Program-made: the position numbers and the translations under genes | From: Alphaproteobacteria bacterium | GTDB lineage: Bacteria; Pseudomonadota; Alphaproteobacteria; Caulobacterales; Caulobacteraceae | Reading direction: 5' to 3' | Length of the DNA: 64,000 nt | NCBI GenBank assembly: GCA_018820275.1 | Contig: JAHJOO010000017.1 | Span: 17,961 to 81,960 of the forward strand | The notes under the pieces: model-generated | What the model was told of the DNA's origin: nothing | The model's database searches: none | The model's input: only the letters and a program-made list of their open reading frames with translations | Part shown: positions 55,349 through 64,000 of the stretch, in pieces | Layout of the letters: each line of letters begins with the position of its first letter | How positions within the stretch are numbered: position 1 is the stretch's first letter

Positions 55349-56764
55349 TCAGCTGAACCGCCAGGCCTCCTGCGCGGCGCGCATGGGGGCGCGGGCCTTG
55401 GCGTGGGTTTCCTCGTATTCGGCCACGGGATCGCTGTCGGCGACCAGGCCGGCGCCCGCCTGCACATGGATGCGGCCGCGCGCGAACAGGGCGGTGCGCA
55501 GCACGATGCAGACGTCCGCCTCGCCCTGCGAGGTGATGTAGCCGACGCCCCCGCCGTAGCCGACGCCGCGCTTGGTCGTCTCCAGCGCGTCGATGATCTC
55601 CATCGCGCGCACCTTCGGGGCCCCCGACAAGGTGCCGGCCGGCAGGGCGGCCAGCAGGGTGTCGACGGCGTCCAGATCGGGGTGGGCGTCGCCCTCCACG
55701 TTGGAGACGATGTGCATGACCTGGCTGTAGCGCTCGACCGCGAAGCTGTCGGTGACGCGCACGCTGCCCGGCGCGGCGACGCGGCCGACATCGTTGCGGC
55801 CGAGGTCCAGCAGCATCAGGTGCTCCGCCAGCTCCTTGGGGTCGGCCAGCAGTTCGGCCTCCAGCGCGCGGTCGGCCTCGGGCGTGTCGCCGCGGGCGCG
55901 GGTGCCGGCCAGCGGGCGTATGGTGACGCGGCCGTCCTTGCGCCGGACCAGGATCTCCGGGCTGGAGCCGGCCAGCTGGAACTCGCCCATGTCGAGGAAG
56001 AACAGATACGGCGACGGGTTCTGGCGGCGCAGTGCCCGGTAGAAGGCGAAGGGGTCGGCCGACCACGGCGCGTCGAACCGGTGGCTGAGCACGACCTGGA
56101 AGATGTCGCCCGCGGCGATCCAGTCCTTGGCCCGGGCGACCATGGCGGTGAAGGCGGCCTGGTCGACGGGGGAGGCGAAGTCGACCTCGGCCGGGGCGGC
56201 CACGGGTCGGGCCGGCAGGGGCGCGCGCAGGGCGGCCTCGAAGGCGTCCAGCCGGGCCTCGGCGGCGGCGCGGTCGCCGTCGCGGGCCGGGGCGACGACG
56301 ACGATCTCGTGCTTCACCGAATCGAAGACGGCGATCAGGCCCGGGCGCGTCAGGACGGCGTCGGGCAGGTCCAGCGGATCGGCATTCGCCTCGCCCAGCG
56401 GCTCCAGCAGGCGGACCATGTCATAGCCGAAGACCCCGAACAGCCCGGCGGCCATGGGCGGCAGGTCCTCGGGCAGGTCCAGCGCCGACTCCGCGATCAG
56501 GGCGCGCAGGGACGTCAGGGCCGGCCTGTCGTCGGGGACGAAGTCGCCGCCGTCGCGCGACGCCTGGGCCCGCCCGTCGCGGCAGCGCCAGACGACGTCG
56601 GGATCCAGAGTCAGGATCGAGAAGCGCCCGTTGGCGACGCCGCCCTCGACCGATTCCAGCAGGCAGGCGTGGGGTCGCCCGTGCGCGACCTTCAGGAAGG
56701 CCGAGACGGGCGTCTCCAGATCGTCGACCAGACGCCGGACGACCGGCGCGCCGGCCGCCGTCAT
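55349..56764 (-). CDS. trpE: Anthranilate synthase component I
   Basis: A 471-residue chorismate-using enzyme. Catalytic motifs GSSPEILVRR, PLAGTRARG, HLMLLDLGRNDVG and SGAPKVRAMEIIDALE are intact. The N-terminal feedback region is shorter than in many TrpE proteins because the start follows the ppiD stop in an ATGA overlap; an upstream in-frame start is not available. The coupling to ppiD means its expression is not solely attenuation-controlled, and no leader peptide is visible. Confidence 0.96.
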   Translation of the reverse strand: MTAAGAPVVRRLVDDLETPVSAFLKVAHGRPHACLLESVEGGVANGRFSILTLDPDVVWRCRDGRAQASRDGGDFVPDDRPALTSLRALIAESALDLPEDLPPMAAGLFGVFGYDMVRLLEPLGEANADPLDLPDAVLTRPGLIAVFDSVKHEIVVVAPARDGDRAAAEARLDAFEAALRAPLPARPVAAPAEVDFASPVDQAAFTAMVARAKDWIAAGDIFQVVLSHRFDAPWSADPFAFYRALRRQNPSPYLFFLDMGEFQLAGSSPEILVRRKDGRVTIRPLAGTRARGDTPEADRALEAELLADPKELAEHLMLLDLGRNDVGRVAAPGSVRVTDSFAVERYSQVMHIVSNVEGDAHPDLDAVDTLLAALPAGTLSGAPKVRAMEIIDALETTKRGVGYGGGVGYITSQGEADVCIVLRTALFARGRIHVQAGAGLVADSDPVAEYEETHAKARAPMRAAQEAWRFS

Positions 56765-58671
56765 TGCGGGCCGGGGGTCGCCGGGGCTTCGCGCGGGAGG
56801 CCGAGAGCCTCGCGCGCCAGTCCGACGTCGAACTCGGCGTCGACGCGGGCCTGACCGGCGGCGATGGCGAGGTCGCCGAGCCCGTTGGCCAGGTCCTGAC
56901 CGATGCGCGGACGCACGCGCTCGGCGATCGGGGCCACCAGGGCCGCGGCCGGCGGGCGGATGGCGTCGGTGACGCCGACCACGAACTCGGTCTCGGAGTT
57001 GACCTCGGCGAAGGCCTGGCCCTTGCCCTGGCCGAACAGGCCCGTCAGGGCACCGACGCCCAGCGCGGTCTGGGTCTCCTCGTCCTGCTGGACGCCGGTG
57101 CGGACGATCAGCTCGGCGCCGGCCGAGCGGGCGACGGCGACGATGTCCTCGCCGGCGCGCAGGCGGCCAGCCAGTTCGTCGGCCTTGGCGCGGAGCAGGC
57201 GGTTGTTCTCGCGCTGGATCCAGGCCCGGGTCAGGTCCTCGCGCACCTCATCGAGCGGGGGCAGGGCGGCCGGCTTCACGGCGTCGACGCGGACCGCGAA
57301 ATACTGGCCGTTGCCGGCGTCGACGACGTCGCTGACGCCGCCCTGCTGCAGGCTCCAGGCGGTCTCGAAGACGGCGGGCGGGGCGTTGACCTGGGCGCCT
57401 GAGGCCGTGCGGCCCTCGCGCGACACGTCGGGGATCGGCAGGATGCGCGCGCCGACCTCGGCCACGGCCTGCTCCAGGGTACGGCCCGAGCTGCGGGCGG
57501 TCTCGAAACGCTGGACCCGGTCGAACACCAGCTTCCGCTCGGCCTCGCCGCGCAGCTCCTGCACCACGGCTTCGCGCACGCCCTCCAGCGTGGCGGGCTC
57601 GGCGGGCTGGATGGCGCTGACGGCGACGACGGCGAAGCCGACGCGGGCCTGGACCGGATCGCTGACGCCCGCGGACGGCAGGCCGAAGGCGGCGGCGGCG
57701 ACGGCGGGGTCGGGAATCGCCGAGCGCGGCGTCTCGTCATAGCGGGTCGGCTGCAGGCCGGCGGCCGCGGCGGCGGCCTCGGCACCCTGACCGCCGCGAA
57801 GGGCCTGGACGACCGCCTGGGCCTGTTGCTGGTTCGGCGCCGTGATGACGACGAAGCTGCGGCGCTCGGGCAGGGACAGGGCGTCCTTGCGGAACTCGAA
57901 CCGCTCGCGGACCTGGGCCTCGGTCACCTCGACCTGCTGGCCGGGGGCGTTGCCGAAGACCACGATCGACAGGGTGCGCAGCTCGGGGCGGCGCAGCTGT
58001 TCGCCGTTCTCGGCGAGGAAGGCGTTCAGCTGGGCGTCGGTCGGCGTGCCGGCGCGGCCGGCCATGTCCTGGGTGACCTTGAACCAGCGGCCGTCGCGGA
58101 TTTCCAGCGCCTGGGTCGCCACCAAGGCGCCATAGACGCGCGGCGTGCGGGCCCCGGCGAACAGGGCGGCGGCGTAGTGGCGCTGCATGTATTCGTCGCG
58201 GAACTCCTGCTCCAGCTGGGCCGGGGTCAGGTTCGCCTGGGCCAGGGCCTGGGCGTATTTGTCCTCGTCGAACTTGCCGGTGATCTCGCTGAAGAAGGCG
58301 GGGATCTGGCGGATCTGCTTGGCGATCACGTCCTGTCCGGGGCGGATGCCCGCCTTCCAGGCCCAGGCGAGGAAGCCGAGGCGTTGGGTCTGGCTTTCGA
58401 GGTAGCGGACGTGGACGTTCTGGTCGACCAGCTCCTGCGCCGTGACCGGGCGGCCCTGCTGCTCCTCGACGTTCTGCCGCACGCGGTCGAAGTCGGAGCG
58501 GAACTGGGCCTGGTCGACGCTGCGGTCGCCGGCGGAGATGACGTGTCTCGGCCCCAGCTGGGCGAAGACGTCCATCTGGGTCCCGCCGGTGATCAGCAGG
58601 CTCAGGGCCAGCACGACCAGCAGGGCCATGGCCCATTTGGACTTGGCGAAATCACGGAAGCTGGAAATCAT
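56761..58671 (-). CDS. ppiD: Peptidyl-prolyl isomerase/foldase PpiD-like
   Basis: A 636-residue periplasmic chaperone anchored by one N-terminal membrane helix (KWAMALLVVLALSLLITGG). A SurA-N-like helical region (about 35-170), parvulin-like segments in the middle (ERRSFVVITAPNQQQAQAV; RQEGGVSDVV-like at about 430-470) and a long C-terminus match PpiD. It assists outer-membrane protein folding. It ends overlapping trpE, with ligA 79 bases beyond its start on the same strand. Confidence 0.92.
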   Translation of the reverse strand: MISSFRDFAKSKWAMALLVVLALSLLITGGTQMDVFAQLGPRHVISAGDRSVDQAQFRSDFDRVRQNVEEQQGRPVTAQELVDQNVHVRYLESQTQRLGFLAWAWKAGIRPGQDVIAKQIRQIPAFFSEITGKFDEDKYAQALAQANLTPAQLEQEFRDEYMQRHYAAALFAGARTPRVYGALVATQALEIRDGRWFKVTQDMAGRAGTPTDAQLNAFLAENGEQLRRPELRTLSIVVFGNAPGQQVEVTEAQVRERFEFRKDALSLPERRSFVVITAPNQQQAQAVVQALRGGQGAEAAAAAAGLQPTRYDETPRSAIPDPAVAAAAFGLPSAGVSDPVQARVGFAVVAVSAIQPAEPATLEGVREAVVQELRGEAERKLVFDRVQRFETARSSGRTLEQAVAEVGARILPIPDVSREGRTASGAQVNAPPAVFETAWSLQQGGVSDVVDAGNGQYFAVRVDAVKPAALPPLDEVREDLTRAWIQRENNRLLRAKADELAGRLRAGEDIVAVARSAGAELIVRTGVQQDEETQTALGVGALTGLFGQGKGQAFAEVNSETEFVVGVTDAIRPPAAALVAPIAERVRPRIGQDLANGLGDLAIAAGQARVDAEFDVGLAREALGLPREAPATPGPQ

Positions 58672-58750
58672 TCTTCGAGGCCCGACGGGTTGCGGCGCAG
58701 ATCGCCCGACTGCGCGTATAGGCGGGGCGGGCGCGAGGGGGCAAGGCGGA

Positions 58751-61078
<2,328 letters not shown>

Positions 61079-61192
61079 CTAGCAGGCGACGCGCCGCCTC
61101 GCCACGGTCATGATCGCCCGGGATGACGCGAACTTAAGCTGACGCGACCGCCGCGTCGGGCTAGCGTCGCTGGAACTGTCCAAGGAGCCCGC

Positions 61193-62131
61193 ATGCGCCT
61201 GCACGTCTCATCCGCCGCCCTGATCGCCGCGCTCGTCCTGGGTGGCTGCATGACCGCCGCCGAGGCGCCGCCCGCGCCCGCCGCCCCGGCGGTGGACGCC
61301 CAGCTGTGGGCCGACCTGTCGATCCTGGCCGCCGACGACATGCAGGGCCGCGCGCCGTCGACGCCGGGCGGGGAGGCGGCGCGCGCCTACATCGTCTCGC
61401 GCTTCGAGGAGATGGGCGTCGCCGCCCCGGCCATGGGACGTCTGCAGCCCTTCCAGGCGACCACGCGGCGCGGCGCGACGGTCCAGGGCGTCAACGTGCT
61501 GGGCATGATCCCGGGAACCCGGCGCGGCGACCGCTACATCGTCGTCACGGCCCACTACGACCACGTCGGCGCGCCGGACGGGGTGATCCACAACGGGGCC
61601 GACGACAACGCCTCGGGCGTGGCGACCCTGCTGGCCCTGGCCGCCGAGCTGAAGCGTCAGGCCCCGGAGCACAGCGTCATCTTCGTCGCCTTCGACGCCG
61701 AGGAGAACGGGCTGCTGGGCGCGAAACACTTCGTCGAGGCCCCGCCGGTGCCGCTGGAATCGATCGAGCTGAACCTGAATTTCGACATGACGGCGCGGGC
61801 CGAGACCGACGGCAAGCTGTGGGTCACGGGCACATATCAGCATCCGTCCTTCCGGCCGCTGCTGGAAGGGATCGCGCCGGTCGGCGGGATCTCGCTGGCC
61901 TTCGGCAAGGACACGCCGCAGGACACCGGCGCGAACAACTGGGTCGAGGCGTCGGACCACGGTGCCTTCTTCCGCGCGAACGTGCCCTTCCTCTACCTGG
62001 GCGTCGACTTCCACCCGGACTATCACAAGCCCACCGACGACGTGGAGCGGGTCCAGCCGGCGGTATTCCAGTCGTCGACGACCCTGGCGATCCAGAGCTT
62101 CCGGGCGCTGGACGCCGGGCTGAGCCGCTAG
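61193..62131 (+). CDS. M28 family zinc peptidase (lipoprotein)
   Basis: A 312-residue exported peptidase with a lipobox (VLGGC) in its signal sequence. The two-zinc site is complete: AHYDHVG, NGADDNASG, the DAEENGLLG Glu pair, NFDMTAR and DFHPDYHKPTDD. M28 enzymes are mostly aminopeptidases. AAGGAG precedes the ATG at 61193, a strong Shine-Dalgarno sequence. Monocistronic. Confidence 0.93.
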   Translation: MRLHVSSAALIAALVLGGCMTAAEAPPAPAAPAVDAQLWADLSILAADDMQGRAPSTPGGEAARAYIVSRFEEMGVAAPAMGRLQPFQATTRRGATVQGVNVLGMIPGTRRGDRYIVVTAHYDHVGAPDGVIHNGADDNASGVATLLALAAELKRQAPEHSVIFVAFDAEENGLLGAKHFVEAPPVPLESIELNLNFDMTARAETDGKLWVTGTYQHPSFRPLLEGIAPVGGISLAFGKDTPQDTGANNWVEASDHGAFFRANVPFLYLGVDFHPDYHKPTDDVERVQPAVFQSSTTLAIQSFRALDAGLSR

Positions 62132-62138
62132 GGTCCGC

Positions 62139-62540
62139 TCAGGCCCGCGGCCGGCGATCCGGGCGGGCGATCAGCCAGAAGCCCAGCCCCCCCGCCGCGC
62201 CGGCGGCGAGGCCGATCAGCAGGGTCTGCCAGCCGTCGGGACGCAGGCCGGAGAAGATCAGGCCGGCGACCAGCCCGGCCACCAGTCCGGCCAGCACATA
62301 GGGCGCGCGGCGCGTCCGGCCCATGCGGCTGAGCATCATGTGCGCGGGCAGCCCCAGCACCGCCGCGATCGTCAGGCCGATGACCGAGAAGATGGCGGTG
62401 AAGGTGATGAAGCCGGAGGTCGGATCGCCGATCCCGCCCGTCGTGCCCTGCACGATCGCGCCGAGGACGAAGGAGCCGACCAGGCCCGCCAGCATGCCGG
62501 AGACCATGACGGCGAGCATGAGGGTCAGGATGCGCCCCAT
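62139..62540 (-). CDS. Small membrane protein (133 aa), function unknown
   Basis: Four predicted transmembrane helices in 133 residues (LTLMLAVMVSGMLAGLVG, FITFTAIFSVIGLTIAAVL, YVLAGLVAGLVAGLIF, LLIGLAAGAAGGLGFWLI) with no recognisable family. It lies seven bases downstream of the cyclophilin gene on the same strand, so the two are probably co-transcribed. The ATG at 62540 is the only sensible start. Confidence 0.7.
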   Translation of the reverse strand: MGRILTLMLAVMVSGMLAGLVGSFVLGAIVQGTTGGIGDPTSGFITFTAIFSVIGLTIAAVLGLPAHMMLSRMGRTRRAPYVLAGLVAGLVAGLIFSGLRPDGWQTLLIGLAAGAAGGLGFWLIARPDRRPRA

Positions 62541-62547
62541 GTCGGTC

Positions 62548-63009
62548 TCAGCTGACCGTGGCCTTGACGATCTTGCCCGGGCTGCGCGGCGGCTCGCCCT
62601 TCGGCAGGGCGTCGACGTGCTCCATCCCGGAGGTGACGTTGCCCCAGACCGTGTACTGGCGATCCAGGAAGCCGGCGTCGTCGAAGCAGATGAAGAACTG
62701 GCTGTTGGCGCTGTTCGGGTCCGAGGTGCGGGCCATGGAGCAGGCGCCCCGCACGTGCGGCTCGGCCGAGAACTCCTGCTTCAGGTTCGGCTTGCGCGAG
62801 CCGCCCGAGCCGGTGCCGGTCGGGTCGCCGCCCTGGGCCATGAAGCCCGGGATCACGCGATGGAAGACCACGCCGTCGTAGAAGCCTTCGGACGCCAGCT
62901 CGGTGATGCGCGCCACGTGGCCGGGGGCCAGGTCGGGACGCAGCTTGATCACGACGTCACGGGCTTCGCCGTCGCCGACGTCGAGGGTGAAGGTCAGGGT
63001 GTCGGCCAT
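62548..63009 (-). CDS. Cyclophilin-type peptidyl-prolyl isomerase
   Basis: A 153-residue single-domain cyclophilin. The active-site FHRVIPGFMAQGGDPTGTG with the catalytic Arg and ANSQFFICF are intact, and VWGNVTSGMEHVDAL closes the fold. No signal peptide, so cytoplasmic (PpiB-like). AAGGAG lies just upstream of the ATG. It is followed by the small membrane-protein gene. Confidence 0.96.
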   Translation of the reverse strand: MADTLTFTLDVGDGEARDVVIKLRPDLAPGHVARITELASEGFYDGVVFHRVIPGFMAQGGDPTGTGSGGSRKPNLKQEFSAEPHVRGACSMARTSDPNSANSQFFICFDDAGFLDRQYTVWGNVTSGMEHVDALPKGEPPRSPGKIVKATVS

Positions 63010-63074
63010 CGGGCGCTCCTTTTCGAATTGCGCGGGTGATAGCCGCTGGCGGCGCGCGAGGCTATGGGGGGCGG

Positions 63075-63788
63075 ATGAGCGAAGACGACAAGCCGCCCGA
63101 ACGCCGCAGGATGGTGCGCCCCCCCACGGGCGGGACCGCGGCCGGGCGCGGCATGGGCGCCAAGATCAAGACGGCCGAGACCAAGTCCATGTCCAGCCAG
63201 CAGTGGATCAAGCGCCAGCTGTCGGATCCGTGGTCCGAGCGGGCCCGGGCCGAGGGCTGGCGCAGCCGCGCCGCCTTCAAGCTGATGGAGATCGACGACC
63301 GGCTGGGCCTGATCCGGCCCGGCTCCCGCGTGATCGACCTGGGCGCCGCCCCCGGCGGCTGGGTTCAGGTGGCGCTGCAGCGCGGGGCGAAGGCGGTGGT
63401 CGGCGTCGATCTGCTGATGATCGAGGACATCCCGGGCGCCCAGCTGATCCAGGCCGACTTCACCCATGCGGGGGTGGACCAGCAACTGATCGACGCGCTG
63501 GGCGGGCCGCCGGACCTGGTGCTGTCGGACATGGCGCACAACACGGTCGGGCATCGCCAGACCGATCACCTGAAGATCATCGCCCTGATCGAGATCGCGG
63601 CGGACTTCGCCATCCGCACCCTGAAGCCGGGCGGCGCCTTCGTGACCAAGAATTTCCAGGGCGGCGACGCCGGCGGCGTGCTGGCGCGGCTGCGGACCGA
63701 GTTCGACGACGTGCGTCCGATCAAGCCGAAGGCCAGCCGCAAGGATTCCTCGGAGGTCTATCTGGTGGCGCGGGGGCGGCGGGCCTGA
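63075..63788 (+). CDS. rlmE: 23S rRNA 2'-O-methyltransferase RlmE
   Basis: A 237-residue SAM-dependent methyltransferase that modifies U2552 in 23S rRNA. SAM motif IDLGAAPGGWVQVAL and the K-D-K-E tetrad are visible (AAFKLMEID, LSDMAHN, VTKNFQGG, SSEVYLVARG). An N-terminal ~40-residue extension is longer than in E. coli. The start at 63075 is preferred over the upstream frame from 63036. Confidence 0.96.
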   Translation: MSEDDKPPERRRMVRPPTGGTAAGRGMGAKIKTAETKSMSSQQWIKRQLSDPWSERARAEGWRSRAAFKLMEIDDRLGLIRPGSRVIDLGAAPGGWVQVALQRGAKAVVGVDLLMIEDIPGAQLIQADFTHAGVDQQLIDALGGPPDLVLSDMAHNTVGHRQTDHLKIIALIEIAADFAIRTLKPGGAFVTKNFQGGDAGGVLARLRTEFDDVRPIKPKASRKDSSEVYLVARGRRA

Positions 63789-63794
63789 GCCACG

Positions 63795-63825
63795 AAAAAG
63801 GGCCGGAGCGTCGCCGCCCCGGCCC
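63795..63825 (-). terminator. Rho-independent terminator for the edge gene
   Basis: Read on the minus strand, an 11-bp stem with one mismatch (63800-63810 with 63815-63825, four-base loop) ends in TTTTTCG. It follows the minus-strand stop at 63849 and also lies just beyond the rlmE stop on the other strand. Confidence 0.8.
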
Positions 63826-63848
63826 CTCGGTCGTCGATCGGTCGGGCG

Positions 63849-64000
63849 TCAGCGCCGGCCGAAGATCATGTCGCTGAGCTTGCCGAAGAAGCCCTTGGGC
63901 TCCTCCTTCTTCGCCGGGGTCGGTGCCGGCGACGCGGCCGGAGCCGCCGGAGCCGCCGGAGCGGGCTTGGGCGCGGGGGTCGCGGCCGCGGCGGGCGCCG
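63849..64000 (-). CDS. C-terminal part of an Ala/Pro-rich protein, cut by window edge
   Basis: The frame is open from the window end to a TGA at 63849-63851. It encodes an Ala/Pro/Lys-rich linker (for example PAPTPAKKEEPKG) and a terminal GFFGKLSDMIFGRR. That short hydrophobic/basic tail may be a membrane or protein-docking tag. Too little is present to name the gene. Its own terminator follows at 63795-63825. Confidence 0.6.
   Translation of the reverse strand, partial: APAAAATPAPKPAPAAPAAPAASPAPTPAKKEEPKGFFGKLSDMIFGRR

Overview
This window is a GC-rich (roughly 70%) chromosomal segment from an alphaproteobacterium, most likely Caulobacteraceae and plausibly Brevundimonas or a close relative. 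The pointers are two GTTC-N7-GTTC SOS boxes in front of lexA (the alphaproteobacterial type), HWE-family histidine kinases, a DUF3126 gene beside cysE, large Oar-like TonB-dependent receptors, the order lexA-comEC-gltX-gltA, and short palindromic intergenic repeats. Strong third-position GC creates very long antisense open frames, which are not annotated. There is no CRISPR array, rRNA operon, prophage or transposase.

Layout. 1-2.4 kb: cystathionine beta-synthase (cut by the window edge) and a cystathionine gamma-lyase/synthase, i.e. transsulfuration. 2.4-11.5 kb: mixed housekeeping and envelope genes: an IF-1-like protein with a cold-shock protein, a fasciclin lipoprotein, a porin-like outer-membrane protein, nitronate monooxygenase, a TonB-C protein, queF, an orphan BchE-like B12/radical-SAM enzyme, a nitroreductase, a Nudix hydrolase, cysE and DUF3126. 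11.5-15 kb: an HWE sensor kinase with its receiver protein, and a carboxylesterase. 15-31.6 kb: a carbohydrate-uptake locus: LacI regulator, two tandem TonB-dependent receptors, a GH144-type ('glycoamylase' Pfam) hydrolase, an ABC binding protein with two permeases, and a 1071-residue multidomain glycosidase; the ABC ATPase lies opposite and converges on the cluster. LacI-type operators lie before lacI and before the ATPase gene, so both transcription units are probably one regulon. 31.6-40.6 kb: a DEAD-box helicase, tRNA-Val(CAC), gph, glmU-rpiA, Sua5 with cytochrome b561, an acyl-CoA dehydrogenase, and the relic of a histidine kinase. 40.7-44.2 kb: a GH3 beta-glucosidase and a second, divergent kinase/receiver pair in which the kinase lacks the phospho-accepting histidine. 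44.2-64 kb: glutathione reductase, citrate synthase, gltX with divergent comEC (their start codons share CATG), lexA with two SOS boxes, a D-arm-less tRNA-Ser-like sequence and repeats, trpC, trpD, trpG, trpE-ppiD-ligA, an M28 peptidase, a cyclophilin and rlmE.

The most interesting system is the 15-31.6 kb sugar locus. The receptors would bring an oligosaccharide across the outer membrane, the GH144-like and six-hairpin enzymes would trim it in the periplasm, the ABC system would import it, and LacI would sense it. GH144 enzymes with known activity act on beta-1,2-glucans, and some GH3 enzymes hydrolyse sophorose, so a beta-1,2-glucan (cyclic or osmoregulated periplasmic glucan) substrate is a reasonable but untested inference.
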